Shown: positions 30,583-39,675, counted from the first letter of the stretch. The stretch is 64,000 nucleotides of DNA from an uncultured Clostridia bacterium (GCA_947625515.1 CANQOO010000004.1:1-64000); one strand, 5' to 3'. Numbers and translations: made by a program. The notes: generated by a model not told the origin, from the sequence alone.

Positions 30583-32400
30583 TCAGTGTTTGCGGAAAGG
30601 AACGTGATTTTTCAGCGACGGAAGAATTTTGATAAGCACCGGAATGGACGGCACTGCATATGTCAACACCCCAAGTGCGACCGCAAGAAAGATGTTCAGG
30701 ACGGGATGGAAATAGTTGAAGTTCAAAAAGCAGGTGACCGCCACAAACATGATGAGCGTGGCAAAAATCAGCAGAAACATGTCCCAAGCACCCACGCGAA
30801 ACGCCATATTTTTTTTAAGCCGCCAAATGGCAAGCGTGCAAATAAGCCCCGCAAGTGCAATGTTGCCAATCGCCAGAGCAAAGATGTTTATGCTTGGCAC
30901 GCTGGCAAGGAAAAACGAAAGCACTGCCTTCACCACGCCTCCCGCAGCAGTGATGATGAGGATGAAGCGGAACTGTCCGTTTGCCTGCAAAAGCATGACA
31001 AAATATTGCATCAAGGCTGTCAGCACAACCGAAAATCCGCCATAGAACATCAAAAGATAAGCTTCGTCCAGCATGGGCGAGATGGAGGGATAAAAAACGC
31101 TCAGCAGCGGGCGGGAAATTGCCACCACGCCAAAAGTTGTGGGCAGAATGAGGAACAGCAGCACTTTCAGCCCCCGCTCCACAATGTGCTTGCCGCCCGC
31201 ACCGCGAGAGACGAGAAAGGAAATGTTTGGCAACAGCGTTGTGGTCACCGCCATGGAAATGATGAGCGGAAAATTTAAAATTGCCCCAACCACTCCGCTT
31301 TGCAGCCCAAAAAGTTGAGTTGCGTCCGCACTTGAAAGCCCCGCCAGCGAAAGCCGCGAGATGATGACAAGCCCGTCAAAAGCATTGACAAGCGGCAAAA
31401 TGGACGCCGAGAGCATAAGCGGAAGATTTGCCCGGTCAAACGCACGGCGTGCCTTAATTAATTCTTCCCGTGGCAAAAAGGATGTCCTGAAAAATTTTCG
31501 TCTGGACGGCTTTGACAGTTTCGGGGCAAATTCCTCCGCCGCCTCCACATTTTCCGCACTCAAAACGGTCGATGCACTGCCATTCACAGCACTGTCCACA
31601 ACGCCGCCATTCGCATTTGCACCCGCAAGAGCATTATTCAAAACTCCGCCGTTTGCTTTCACTCCTGCACTCGACGCAACGCCGCCGCTTGACACAGTGT
31701 TATTCTCAACTCTGCCATTTATCCCGTCGACGCCATCCAAAACGCCGTCCAGCAAGCGTTGACGCCTCACGCTGCGGGCAAAATAGGTGGCAAAAAGATA
31801 GAACGCCGCCACTGCCTCGCCCAGCACAATCCCCAAGAACGCCCCAAAAACGCCCTGCTCCAAGCCTCCCTGCCCAAAAAGGTAGGCGAAGCCCAGCCCA
31901 AGAGCAAACTTTGTCACTTGTTCAAGCACCTGGCTTATCGCGGTGGGCAGCATGTTTTCGTAGCCTTGAAAAAATCCCCTCAACGCCGCCAGCACTGCCC
32001 CTAGTGGCAACAAGAGGATGAAGAGCATATAGGATGTGGAGGCAGAAATGCTTTGGAAAGACGCAATCAGCCGCGACAACGCGAAGAAAATCCCGCCAAT
32101 TCCCAAGCCGACCGCCACGCCAATCACCATTGCACGCGAGAGAAACGCCCCAATTTGAGCGTCCTCTTTTTTTGCTCTGGCGGAGGAGATAAGTTTTGTG
32201 AGTGCGTTTGTCACCCCGCCACAAGTAAGCACCAACGCGAAGGAATAAAGCGACATGACCAGCTGAAACACTCCAATCCCCTCAATGCCCAGCATGTTTG
32301 TCAGCGGCAGACGAAAAAGAGCACCGAGGGCCTTGCAGACCACTCCGCTTATCAGCAAAATCAAGGCACTTATGCCAAGTTTCGAGCCACCTTTTGCCAT
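30583..32400 (-). CDS. MOP-family lipid/polysaccharide flippase (SpoVB/MurJ-like)
   Basis: 605 residues from MAKGGSKLGISALILLISGV; GGAAGG precedes this ATG. About 14 membrane helices. The start (KALGALFRLPLTNMLGIEGIGVFQL) matches the SpoVB/MurJ branch of the MOP exporters, which flip lipid-linked peptidoglycan or other polysaccharide precursors. RGFFQGYENMLPTAISQVLEQ is the typical conserved loop of that branch. An insertion of ~85 residues (about 216-300, nucleotides 31500-31755) sits between helices 6 and 7. It is rich in Ala, Gly, Asn and Val with degenerate NGGV/SGGV repeats. Which lipid is transported cannot be told; a cell-wall or spore-cortex role is likely given uppP nearby. Confidence 0.88.
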   Translation of the reverse strand: MAKGGSKLGISALILLISGVVCKALGALFRLPLTNMLGIEGIGVFQLVMSLYSFALVLTCGGVTNALTKLISSARAKKEDAQIGAFLSRAMVIGVAVGLGIGGIFFALSRLIASFQSISASTSYMLFILLLPLGAVLAALRGFFQGYENMLPTAISQVLEQVTKFALGLGFAYLFGQGGLEQGVFGAFLGIVLGEAVAAFYLFATYFARSVRRQRLLDGVLDGVDGINGRVENNTVSSGGVASSAGVKANGGVLNNALAGANANGGVVDSAVNGSASTVLSAENVEAAEEFAPKLSKPSRRKFFRTSFLPREELIKARRAFDRANLPLMLSASILPLVNAFDGLVIISRLSLAGLSSADATQLFGLQSGVVGAILNFPLIISMAVTTTLLPNISFLVSRGAGGKHIVERGLKVLLFLILPTTFGVVAISRPLLSVFYPSISPMLDEAYLLMFYGGFSVVLTALMQYFVMLLQANGQFRFILIITAAGGVVKAVLSFFLASVPSINIFALAIGNIALAGLICTLAIWRLKKNMAFRVGAWDMFLLIFATLIMFVAVTCFLNFNYFHPVLNIFLAVALGVLTYAVPSIPVLIKILPSLKNHVPFRKH

Positions 32401-32514
32401 TTTCACCTTCCAACCGCTGCGAAAAAAAATCCGCACCGCCCTGTTTGATTGTTCTCTTTGGAAGATTTTTGCAAAAAAAGAAGAAAAATATTCAAAAAAT
32501 TTTTTAAAAGACTA

Positions 32515-32543
32515 TTTACAAAACAAATAAATTGTGTTATACT
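32515..32543 (+). promoter_or_regulatory. promoter of the 194-residue unknown gene
   Basis: -35 TTTACA (32515-32520), 17-nt spacer, -10 TATACT (32538-32543) with TGTGT upstream. AAGGAG follows before the ATG. Confidence 0.85.
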
Positions 32544-32579
32544 TGTGCTGAAACAAAATTTAAGATAAGGAGAATTATT

Positions 32580-33164
32580 ATGGCTTTTGGAATTAAACAT
32601 GGACTGAGGATTGTCACAATTCAAAACAAGAGTGTCTCAGAGCCATATCCAGAATCGGAATACAACAAAATTCTTTTGGCTCTTTGTTTCTTCATTGGTT
32701 CAAACCGCTACATGCCAGACAAAGAAACAATTATTGTGGAGGACAAAGAATTTTCGGGCGGACGATTCCTTGCAACAAACGGAAAATATTACAACAAGAA
32801 CAACATGTATTGCCAATCCCCTTGGTCGGTCATCCGCGATGCTGCCTGCAGACAAGGATTTTCTGATGAGTTGGACAAGATTCGCGAGCGTATGGCAACG
32901 CTCTATAACGACCGCGAAGTTGACCGCATCAAGGCATTTGGAAAACCTCTGATTTTGCCAAATATGGAAGGCTTTTTTGAAGAGTATCTTGGAATGGTTG
33001 ATGCACGCAAGGCAAAAACAATGTCTGACAACGAATTTCAAACAAAAGTGGACAACATGGCAAAAGAATTTTATGATGCACTTAATTATTCTGTAAAAGA
33101 GGACGAAAAAACTCTTGCCACACTTCCAAGCAAATACAATACTCAATCCAAATGGAAGAATTAA
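32580..33164 (+). CDS. soluble protein of unknown function
   Basis: 194 residues from MAFGIKHGLRIVTI; AAGGAG lies 7 nt upstream. There is no signal peptide or membrane helix. The sequence is mixed alpha/beta, with a charged C-terminus. Visible segments are PYPESEYNKILLALCFFIGSN, an EDKEFSGGRF patch and a helical DELDKIRERMATLYNDREVDRI. I see no catalytic motif I can name and do not recognise a family. The gene stands alone, with its own near-consensus promoter and a strong terminator. Confidence 0.75.
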   Translation: MAFGIKHGLRIVTIQNKSVSEPYPESEYNKILLALCFFIGSNRYMPDKETIIVEDKEFSGGRFLATNGKYYNKNNMYCQSPWSVIRDAACRQGFSDELDKIRERMATLYNDREVDRIKAFGKPLILPNMEGFFEEYLGMVDARKAKTMSDNEFQTKVDNMAKEFYDALNYSVKEDEKTLATLPSKYNTQSKWKN

Positions 33165-33176
33165 AATTTCAAAACA

Positions 33177-33206
33177 AAAAAACACGAGCAAATTGTTCGT
33201 GTTTTT
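33177..33206 (+). terminator. terminator of the 194-residue unknown gene
   Basis: The hairpin AAACACGA / TCGTGTTT is followed by TTATTTTTTTT. Confidence 0.85.
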
Positions 33207-33224
33207 ATTTTTTTTGATTATATT

Positions 33225-33269
33225 GATTTTAAGATTTTTTGTTTTTCTCGATTTTAAGATTTTTTGTTT
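33225..33269. repeat. 20-bp direct repeat, 25-bp period, two copies
   Basis: GATTTTAAGATTTTTTGTTT occurs at 33225 and again at 33250. It is A/T-rich intergenic sequence between convergent genes, with no other recognisable content up to 33360. Confidence 0.6.
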
Positions 33270-33360
33270 CTTTTCAGAATGTTTAATTATGCACTTATTT
33301 TCTCAAATTGTTCACATTCTTTCAGCCATATCATGCGAAAGTTGAAATCTTGCAAAATAT

Positions 33361-34668
33361 CTACAATCTCTCACGCTTGTCCACAATAGTTTCGGATGCA
33401 GGAAACTCGGCGTTGACATATCCTCGAGCACCAGCCCCTTTTAGCCCTGCGATGCGGACATCCGAGGCCTTGCTTACCTGCTCAAACTCCGCAGCCGTGC
33501 CAAGTCCATCCCTCCTGACGTCAGACTTCAAGCCCGCCCAAAGACGACCACTTGACTTCTCCGCTTTTGCCTCTTCTTTTTGTGCCGCAGGTTTTGGAGC
33601 ATTGCTTGCGGCAGGGTTTGGCTGCGGAACAAACACAACTGTTCCTCCGCCGGAGCCCAAGCCTAGCTTTGGGATGTTTTTCAAATTGAACGACCCGCCG
33701 CCCTTGGAGCCTCCTCCTTTTGCTGCGGAACTTTTCTTCTTTCCAGAAGCACTTTTTGCCGCTTTTTTCTCTTCCTTTGCCGGAGCATCAGCTTTTTTCT
33801 GCTCAACAATTGTTGAAGGGATTGTCTTATCCCGCACATTTTTGATTGGAGTGCAGAACCCCGTCAAGATTTTTGCTCCCTCTTCGCTTTTTGCAATAAT
33901 ACGGAAAGCTCCGTGCTTGACAATAAGTTTGTCCAGCAGCCGTTTCTGCAAGGCAAAATCTTGTGCAAGGCGAGGATTTTTTGCAGTCAATCTTTCCATG
34001 GCAAGTTTGAAATCCACGCGAATTTTGTTGCCCAATTCGCCAAGTTTATCCAGATATGCCAGCATCCTGACAACAAAAAGTTGCGACAAAATCAAATCAA
34101 GTTCGTTCAAGAACAATCTTTCTTCTTCTTGGGCTTCTAGATATGTTTTCAGCCAGCCGTCTTTTTCCAGTGCGGAGTCGTCATAATAGACATGATATTT
34201 TTCAAAAACAATCTTTTGGAAAGCAAAAGTGTGAGGCTGCTCAAATTCATCCAAAAGCGTTTCGTGCTTGATGTCCTCTTCCAAATCATGTTCAATTTCA
34301 ATAAAAAATATTTTCGCGTTGCAAATGTCTGCATCAATGGCAAAATCAATCCTGAAATTCAGCACAAATCTGCCAAGCATAGTGGACACGCGTGCCGAGC
34401 TGCCGTCAAACTGTCCAAACAATTTTGGAATCCGTAAAAGTTCTTGTTTAATTTCGTCCGCAATTTTATATTCTCCGTCTGTGAAGTTGCCCAAAAGATT
34501 GTCTCGCTGCTTTCGCTGGAAATTTAGCACATCGGCGTATTCACGCTCTATCTGGGCTGGAGTGATTTCTTTTTTCACTTCCGCTTTCGCATTTTCTGCG
34601 GGCGGATTTTGCTGCGGAACATTTTCCGCAAACTTTTGTTTTTCTGTCCTCTTTTTCCTCTTTCCCAT
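33361..34668 (-). CDS. unknown protein with long Lys/Ala/Gly-rich linker
   Basis: 435 residues from MGKRKKRTEKQKFAENVPQQ. The N-terminal ~45 residues are basic and disordered. Residues ~45-285 form a folded helical-plus-beta domain (IEREYADVLNFQRKQRDNLLGNFTDGEYKIADEI.. and LNELDLILSQLFVVRMLAYLDKLGELGNKI). Then comes a linker with KKSSAAKGGGSKGGG and Pro/Ala/Lys runs, and a short C-terminal segment ending SETIVDKRERL. No family is recognised; it is not secreted and has no membrane helix. A TATAAT box ends 6 nt before the ATG and there is no ribosome binding site, so it is probably leaderless. An in-frame extension to 34728 would start upstream of that promoter. Confidence 0.75.
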   Translation of the reverse strand: MGKRKKRTEKQKFAENVPQQNPPAENAKAEVKKEITPAQIEREYADVLNFQRKQRDNLLGNFTDGEYKIADEIKQELLRIPKLFGQFDGSSARVSTMLGRFVLNFRIDFAIDADICNAKIFFIEIEHDLEEDIKHETLLDEFEQPHTFAFQKIVFEKYHVYYDDSALEKDGWLKTYLEAQEEERLFLNELDLILSQLFVVRMLAYLDKLGELGNKIRVDFKLAMERLTAKNPRLAQDFALQKRLLDKLIVKHGAFRIIAKSEEGAKILTGFCTPIKNVRDKTIPSTIVEQKKADAPAKEEKKAAKSASGKKKSSAAKGGGSKGGGSFNLKNIPKLGLGSGGGTVVFVPQPNPAASNAPKPAAQKEEAKAEKSSGRLWAGLKSDVRRDGLGTAAEFEQVSKASDVRIAGLKGAGARGYVNAEFPASETIVDKRERL

Positions 34669-34674
34669 GCAAAT

Positions 34675-34750
34675 ATTATACAATACATTTTGACCATTTG
34701 CAAGAGTTTTGAAAAAACTTTTTGACACAAAAAATAGAATAAAATAATAT
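34675..34750. promoter_or_regulatory. overlapping divergent leaderless promoters
   Basis: Minus strand: -35 TTGCAA (34698-34703), 17-nt spacer, -10 TATAAT (34675-34680), then 6 nt to the ATG at 34668. Plus strand: -35 TTGACA (34722-34727), 17-nt spacer, -10 TAATAT (34745-34750), then 8 nt to the ATG at 34759. Neither side has room or sequence for a Shine-Dalgarno site. Confidence 0.75.
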
Positions 34751-34758
34751 AAATCAAC

Positions 34759-34929
34759 ATGAAATGCACGGACGAAGAAATGGTGCTTTTTGCCACATCC
34801 ATTGCCATGGAACTTGCAAAAGGCTTGGACATGAAAGAACTTGAAGAACTAAGAAATTTGGTCAATCAAGTTTCTTGTTCCATTTCCACTCTGATAAATT
34901 GCCGCTTCCGCCACCTTGATAAAAAATAA
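34759..34929 (+). CDS. 56-residue Cys-containing helical protein
   Basis: MKCTDEEMVLFATSIAMELA at the start, then a helical LDMKELEELRNLVNQVSCSISTLINCRFRHLDKK. The layout, two helices of about 20 residues joined at LDMKELEELR with the LVNQVS..ISTLI ending, resembles small conserved Bacillota proteins of unknown function. Cysteines at 3, 43 and 50. It has a near-consensus promoter whose -10 box ends 8 nt before the ATG, so the transcript has virtually no 5' leader. Divergent from the 435-residue unknown protein. Confidence 0.75.
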   Translation: MKCTDEEMVLFATSIAMELAKGLDMKELEELRNLVNQVSCSISTLINCRFRHLDKK

Positions 34930-34959
34930 TTGGACAGTAAATTTTCTTTCTGCCCAATT
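34928..34959 (+). terminator. weak hairpin after the 56-residue gene
   Basis: AATTGG..CAG pairs with CTG..CCAATT across a 12-nt loop with one mismatch, starting in the stop codon. The following sequence is only moderately T-rich. The gap to 35078 holds no gene. Confidence 0.4.
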
Positions 34960-35078
34960 TCATTTATATTCAATTTTTATTAATATTCTGCCCAATTTCT
35001 GCCACCCAAAATTTAAGATTTCGGGCTGCGAGCCTCATTTAATTTGTGCCAGTTTTTTCAATTTTCCACCCAAATTGT

Positions 35079-36896
35079 CTAATCCAAAGTTTTGAGGCTT
35101 TCGTTCATGTTTGTTTTTGTGATTTTGCGATAAAGAAGCAGAGTGGATAGGAATGTGAAAATCATGATTGCCACCGGCCCAATCAGCCATGTGAACCAGT
35201 TGACCTGCCCCAAAGAGCCAAAGTCGATAAAGCCAAAAATGAAATCCATAAACCACACGGCAAGCGGCAGCCCAAGCACCGCCCCAATGGCACTCATGAT
35301 GTAAATTTCACGATAGATATATCCCGCCACTTCAAAATCTTTATATCCCAGCACCATAAGGGTGGCAATTTCTCTTCGCCTTTCGCTGATGTTGATGTTG
35401 GCAAGGTTGTATATCACAAGTGCACTCAATGCCCCAGCAAAAGCGATGAGTGCCACCGCCAACATAATCAGTGCCGAGCCGGCTGCCTCTTTGATTGTGC
35501 AGTCCAAAAGCCCCAGTCCTGAAAGGACAAGCACGGTCGAACCCATTATGGAGACAGCCGTCATCAAGAAGCGACTTTTGAAATAGAACACATTTCGAAA
35601 TGTGGATTTATACTTAAAACTCAGTCTGTTCCAAACAAAAGGCAGACGTTCCAGCAGCACTTTTTTGCCCGGCTTCGGGGCTTTTGGAGTGAGCAGCACA
35701 GCGGGCTTGTTTCGAATTGTTTTCAGCCCAGTGAAAAATGTGACCAAAAGTGCAGTAACCAGAATTATGCCCAGCGTCAGACCAAAATACCACAGACTTA
35801 TGCCAGAAACAAAGTCCGGCATGAAATATTGCACATTGAAGGAAGAATAAATCAGATAGGTCAGCCAAATGCCGACGGGCAAGCCAATTCCTCCGCCCAC
35901 AATGCAGGACACAAAGATGAAAAGCAAATATTTGCCCAAAATACGAAAATTGGCAAATCCCAATGTTTTCAGACAGGCAAGTTGGGCACGCTCTTCATCC
36001 ATCAGCCTCGTCATTGTGGAAAAGACCACAAGCGAAGTTATCAAAACAAAAAACACCACAAAAATTATGCCAATTTGCCCAACCTTATCGGCGTAGGCGT
36101 GAAGAGAAAAGATGCCATAATTCTCATAGAGCGACAGCACTGCCACCTGCCCAAGGGATTGTTCTATCTCCGCCTTATCTTCTTCAATGCTTTGCTTATA
36201 TTTCGTTGAAAATGCGTCAAAAAGTGTCCTGTCGGGATAGGCTACAAATGCGTCCGTTTGAAAAGCATTTGGGCGATTGAGGAAAACGACATAATCCAAA
36301 ATCTCGCCGTCAAAATTTATGCTTGGCTCATCATCTTTAATCAAATGCAGCGGACTTTCCACCACCCCGCTGACAGAAAAGTTGTGATTTTCTTCTCCAA
36401 ACAGCAGCAGGTTGAGCGTGGGATTATCCAAACTGACCTGCGTGCCGATGTCAAAACTTTTGAGGGCCTTGCTGCCTTCTTGCACCAAAATTTCTTTTTC
36501 TTGCGGCAATTTTCCGTTCACAAGCACAAATTTGTTGACATTTATATTTTCCAAATCCAGCAAATAGACGCGATAAATTTCCGCTTCTCCATTTTCACCA
36601 GTCGGAATTTGGATGTCAAGATAGGTGCCAAACATCACATTTTCCTGCCCAAATTTTTCCGTCAAAAAAGTTTTTTGGCTTTGCGAAAGCGGGCCAGTTT
36701 TGCTTTTGACAATCAAATCGCTGACATTTTGAGAGACATAATATGTCTGAAAATTCGCGTCAATTTTGCCCTCGACCTCTCCGACGCCAGACATGAAACC
36801 AACACTGACAATCATAATTGCCACGAGTGTCAAAAATCGCACAATGTGGTTGGAAAAAGTCCTCCACGCCACCTTCCAAAAGCCGCCTTTCACCAC
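35079..36896 (-). CDS. ABC transporter permease, FtsX/MacB type
   Basis: 605 residues. One N-terminal helix (about 15-38, VRFLTLVAIMIVSVGFMSGV) is followed by a ~220-residue extracytoplasmic domain. Three helices then form the first FtsX-like core (about 275-400), with a second core at 440-590 separated by a Pro/Lys-rich loop. ISERRREIATLMVLGYKDFEVAGYIYREI is the hallmark cytoplasmic loop of FtsX/LolE permeases. Partner of the ATPase encoded immediately upstream; the two genes overlap by 7 nt, so translation is coupled. Substrates of such pairs are usually peptides, antibiotics or lipoproteins; which one applies here is not visible. Confidence 0.9.
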   Translation of the reverse strand: MVKGGFWKVAWRTFSNHIVRFLTLVAIMIVSVGFMSGVGEVEGKIDANFQTYYVSQNVSDLIVKSKTGPLSQSQKTFLTEKFGQENVMFGTYLDIQIPTGENGEAEIYRVYLLDLENINVNKFVLVNGKLPQEKEILVQEGSKALKSFDIGTQVSLDNPTLNLLLFGEENHNFSVSGVVESPLHLIKDDEPSINFDGEILDYVVFLNRPNAFQTDAFVAYPDRTLFDAFSTKYKQSIEEDKAEIEQSLGQVAVLSLYENYGIFSLHAYADKVGQIGIIFVVFFVLITSLVVFSTMTRLMDEERAQLACLKTLGFANFRILGKYLLFIFVSCIVGGGIGLPVGIWLTYLIYSSFNVQYFMPDFVSGISLWYFGLTLGIILVTALLVTFFTGLKTIRNKPAVLLTPKAPKPGKKVLLERLPFVWNRLSFKYKSTFRNVFYFKSRFLMTAVSIMGSTVLVLSGLGLLDCTIKEAAGSALIMLAVALIAFAGALSALVIYNLANINISERRREIATLMVLGYKDFEVAGYIYREIYIMSAIGAVLGLPLAVWFMDFIFGFIDFGSLGQVNWFTWLIGPVAIMIFTFLSTLLLYRKITKTNMNESLKTLD

Positions 36897-37591
36897 TCTA
36901 TCTCCAAAATTGATTTTGGCTTTTCGTTCCTCACGTCTTTTTCAATTTTGCCGTTTTTTATGTAAAGCACCCTGTCCGCCATGTCTTTCAGTGCCTGATT
37001 GTGCGTGACGACCACAACAAGCTTGTGCTGCTGCTTGGAGATATCATACAAAAGCTTCAAGATGTTCTTGCCGGTCATATAATCCAATGCCCCGGTCGGC
37101 TCGTCGCACAAAAGCACTTTTGGATTTTTCGCAATGGCTCGGGCAATGCTGACACGCTGCTGCTCCCCACCCGAAAGTTGTGCAGGAAAATTTTTAAATT
37201 TGCTTTCCAGCCCAACACTTTTAAGCACCTCTTTTGGCGACAATGCATCTTTGCAAATTTCTGTGGCAAGCTCCACATTTTCAAGTGCGGTGAGGTTTGG
37301 CATGAGGTTATAAAACTGAAAAACAAAGCCAATCTCGCTGCGACGATATTGCGTCAGCTCCTTCTGCCCCAATTTGGAGACTTCCACGCCGTCAAGAGTG
37401 ATTGAGCCGCTTGTGGCGTTGTCCATGCCGCCCAGCAAATTCAAAAGAGTGGTCTTACCAGAGCCGCTTGGCCCCAGCACCACCACAAATTCCCCGTTAT
37501 CCAGCCCAAAGGAAACATCAGACAGTGCAATAAATCCGCCCGCCTGAGTCTTATATTCTTTCACAACATTTTCAAGTTCCAAAAACGCCAT
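36890..37591 (-). CDS. ABC transporter ATP-binding protein, LolD/MacB type
   Basis: 233 residues. Walker [10 protein letters not shown] (40-48), Q-loop in [19 protein letters not shown], signature [16 protein letters not shown] (139-154), Walker [13 protein letters not shown] (159-170) and the H-loop VVVVTHN. The [15 protein letters not shown] segment is typical of the LolD/MacB/FtsE branch. GAGGGAC precedes the ATG. It energises the overlapping FtsX-type permease; no periplasmic adaptor gene is present, as expected for a Gram-positive cell. Confidence 0.95.
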   Translation of the reverse strand: MAFLELENVVKEYKTQAGGFIALSDVSFGLDNGEFVVVLGPSGSGKTTLLNLLGGMDNATSGSITLDGVEVSKLGQKELTQYRRSEIGFVFQFYNLMPNLTALENVELATEICKDALSPKEVLKSVGLESKFKNFPAQLSGGEQQRVSIARAIAKNPKVLLCDEPTGALDYMTGKNILKLLYDISKQQHKLVVVVTHNQALKDMADRVLYIKNGKIEKDVRNEKPKSILEIEW

Positions 37592-37854
37592 AAAGTCCCT
37601 CTTTTTCGCCTCACATTAATGCTCCGCATCAATCACACTAAATTTTCGCGGAACATTTGCTTGAAAAAAACACATTTGTGCAAAAATACTGCTGCAAAAA
37701 TCATTTTTCTACAAGGGTTATTCTCGCAGGCACATAAAGTCAGCAAAATTGCTGAAATTCAACATATTTTCAGCAAATTTTTGCAAAAAGCACGCTTATG
37801 TAACATTCTTATGCCGCTTAAATATGGCGTGCTGCATTTGCAGGGCAAAATTTT
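37592..37854 (-). other. gene-free gap downstream of rplI, with hairpin
   Basis: The only clear element is a 9-bp hairpin TTGCTGAAA / TTTCAGCAA at 37749-37776, which on the minus strand is followed by TTTTGC and may end rplI transcription. Several partial repeats of AGCAAA/TTTGCT surround it. No gene was seen. Confidence 0.4.
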
Positions 37855-38298
37855 TCACAATGCCTCAACGCTGACCGAGAAATTCGCCTGCACCTGCGGA
37901 TAAATTTTGGCAGTGACGGAATATGTCCCCACCGCCTTGATTGGCTCTTTCAGTTCAATCTTTTTCTTGTCCAATTTTACGCCAACTTTTTCAAGGGCAT
38001 CCGCAACCTCTTTGGACGTCACCGAGCCAAAAGTCTTGCCATTTTCGCCGCACTTAATTTTCATTGTCACGCTTTTGCCTTCAATTTCTTTGGCAAGAGC
38101 CTTGGCGGCCAAAAATTCTTGCTGTTTATGATATGCCTGGGCGTCCTTTTGAAATTTGTTTTCATTCACTGCGGAGGCATCCGCCACCCTTGCCGCACCA
38201 TTTTTAAGCAAAAAATTTTTGGCAAATCCGTCGGCAACCTCTTTGATTTCGCCTTTTTTGCCGGTTCCTTTCACATCTTTAAGCAAAACAACTTTCAT
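37855..38298 (-). CDS. rplI: 50S ribosomal protein L9
   Basis: 147 residues. [36 protein letters not shown] is the classic N-terminal rRNA-binding domain. A long connecting helix (about 45-75) leads to the C-terminal domain with [20 protein letters not shown]9 bridges the large subunit surface and helps maintain reading frame. AAGGAGC precedes the ATG and a TTGACA/TAGAAT promoter lies upstream. It is not next to rpsR/ssb or dnaB here, its commonest neighbours. Confidence 0.97.
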   Translation of the reverse strand: MKVVLLKDVKGTGKKGEIKEVADGFAKNFLLKNGAARVADASAVNENKFQKDAQAYHKQQEFLAAKALAKEIEGKSVTMKIKCGENGKTFGSVTSKEVADALEKVGVKLDKKKIELKEPIKAVGTYSVTAKIYPQVQANFSVSVEAL

Positions 38299-38317
38299 AT
38301 CTGCTCCTTTTAAGAAA

Positions 38318-38347
38318 ATTCTACAACAAAACAGTTTATTTTGTCAA
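38318..38347 (-). promoter_or_regulatory. rplI promoter
   Basis: -35 TTGACA (38342-38347), 18-nt spacer, -10 TAGAAT (38318-38323), close to the ribosome binding site. Confidence 0.75.
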
Positions 38348-38384
38348 CATTTGGACAATAAAAGAAATAAAATGGAGCAAAAAA

Positions 38385-38696
38385 ATGGATATAAGATGCA
38401 GAAAAACAAGTTGCAAATTCAACGATAAATACACCTGCAAGGCGAAGGCAATTTTGGTGAAGAAAAGTGGCGAATGCAACACCTACGAGCGGGGTGACAA
38501 ACCTGCGGTGGACAAGACGAAGTGGATTTTCACGGACACGCCGCCCGAATATGCCCCTCAGCGTGACAGTGCCACCATCGACATCGGCTGCAACGCCCAT
38601 TGTCTTTTCAATCAGGACGGCAAATGCGTGGCAAACGGCATCACGCTAAATGACCTGCAAGAGAAACCATTTTGCGTCACCTTTTTGAAGAAATAA
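38385..38696 (+). CDS. DUF1540-like protein with two Cys motifs
   Basis: 103 residues; GGAGC lies 6 nt before the ATG. Two related segments each hold cysteines in a short metal-binding-like pattern: CRKTSCKFNDKYTCKAKAI at the N-terminus (plus C31) and CNAHCLFNQDGKCVANGI near residue 70 (plus a late Cys in FCVTF). Both match the small DUF1540 motif (C-x3-C-x-N...C-x-A-x-x-I), which is common in Clostridia and of unknown function. The protein is soluble and probably binds zinc. It is divergent from rplI and convergent with rsmA. Confidence 0.8.
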   Translation: MDIRCRKTSCKFNDKYTCKAKAILVKKSGECNTYERGDKPAVDKTKWIFTDTPPEYAPQRDSATIDIGCNAHCLFNQDGKCVANGITLNDLQEKPFCVTFLKK

Positions 38697-38836
38697 AATT
38701 TTATTTTTAACAAAAATGTAACTCTTCATAAAAACAAAATTAAAAAAACAAAATTTAATTTTTTTAAATGAAATTCTCATTAAAATATTAAATGAAATTT
38801 GTCATAGAAAAAAATAAATTATTAATAAAAAATTGA

Positions 38837-38867
38837 CAAAAAACCGCCTTTTTTGCGGTTTTTTTGA
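38837..38867. terminator. bidirectional terminator between the DUF1540-like gene and rsmA
   Basis: The hairpin AAAAACCGC / GCGGTTTTT with a T-rich loop is flanked by A and T runs, usable from both sides. The remainder of 38697-38892 is AT-rich and empty. Confidence 0.85.
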
Positions 38868-38892
38868 ATTATTCATCACCTTTATGCTCTTT

Positions 38893-39675
38893 TTATCCCT
38901 TTAATTTTTCAAACATCCACAAAAATTCGGAAAGAGTAAACGTTTCGGCACGGCGGCTTAAAATGTCTTCTCCAAGCAAATTTTTAAGTTTTTCTTTGGG
39001 ATATGCTGAGCAGAGGTTGTTGAGAAGGGTCTTTCTTCGCATCGAAAAACACGCCTTCACAAACTGCAAAAATGCCATCTTATTCACATCCGGATATGCA
39101 TTTTCAATTTCAATGTGAAGAAGTGCACTGTCAACATTTGGCTGCGGGAAAAACATCTGCCTGCCAATTATGCGTGTGATTTTTGCCTCTCCGTAGAACG
39201 CCACCATCACCGACAGTATGCCATAGTCCTTGCCGCCCGCCTTTGAGCAAACACGCTCGGCGACCTCTTTTTGCACCATAATGGTCAGGCTCTGCAAATT
39301 TTTGCACTCCTCCAAAAGTTTGAAAATGATTGGCGTGGTGATGTAATATGGCAAATTTGCCACAACTTTAAATTTTTCCCCGCCAAATTTTTCCTCGACT
39401 TGCGTGGCGGAAACTTTCATAAAATCGTCAAAAACAAACTCAACATTTTTCAAATTAAGTCCCAAAAGTTGTCCCTGCAAATCTTTGTCAATTTCAAATG
39501 CAACAACTTTTTTCGCCCGCGAGGAAAGTTCCTGCGTCAAACTTCCCGCCCCAGCACCAATTTCCAAAACATTGTCTGTTTTCTCGATTTTTGCGTCTGT
39601 CGCGATGGCGGCAAGCAGGTTTTTGTCAGAGATGAAATTCTGACCATATTTCTTTTTAAAAACAAAATTCTCCAT
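38893..39675 (-). CDS. rsmA: 16S rRNA dimethyladenosine transferase
   Basis: 260 residues (KsgA/RsmA). It dimethylates two adjacent adenosines near the 3' end of 16S rRNA during 30S assembly. KKYGQNFISDKNLLAAI is the N-terminal signature. SAM motif I is VLEIGAGAGSLTQEL. The catalytic motif IV is VVANLPYYITTPII. FFPQPNVDSALLHI and the C-terminal ACFSMRRKTLLNNL are typical. AAGGAAAAT precedes the ATG. It lies downstream of tatD in the same direction, a frequent Bacillota order. Confidence 0.97.
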   Translation of the reverse strand: MENFVFKKKYGQNFISDKNLLAAIATDAKIEKTDNVLEIGAGAGSLTQELSSRAKKVVAFEIDKDLQGQLLGLNLKNVEFVFDDFMKVSATQVEEKFGGEKFKVVANLPYYITTPIIFKLLEECKNLQSLTIMVQKEVAERVCSKAGGKDYGILSVMVAFYGEAKITRIIGRQMFFPQPNVDSALLHIEIENAYPDVNKMAFLQFVKACFSMRRKTLLNNLCSAYPKEKLKNLLGEDILSRRAETFTLSEFLWMFEKLKG

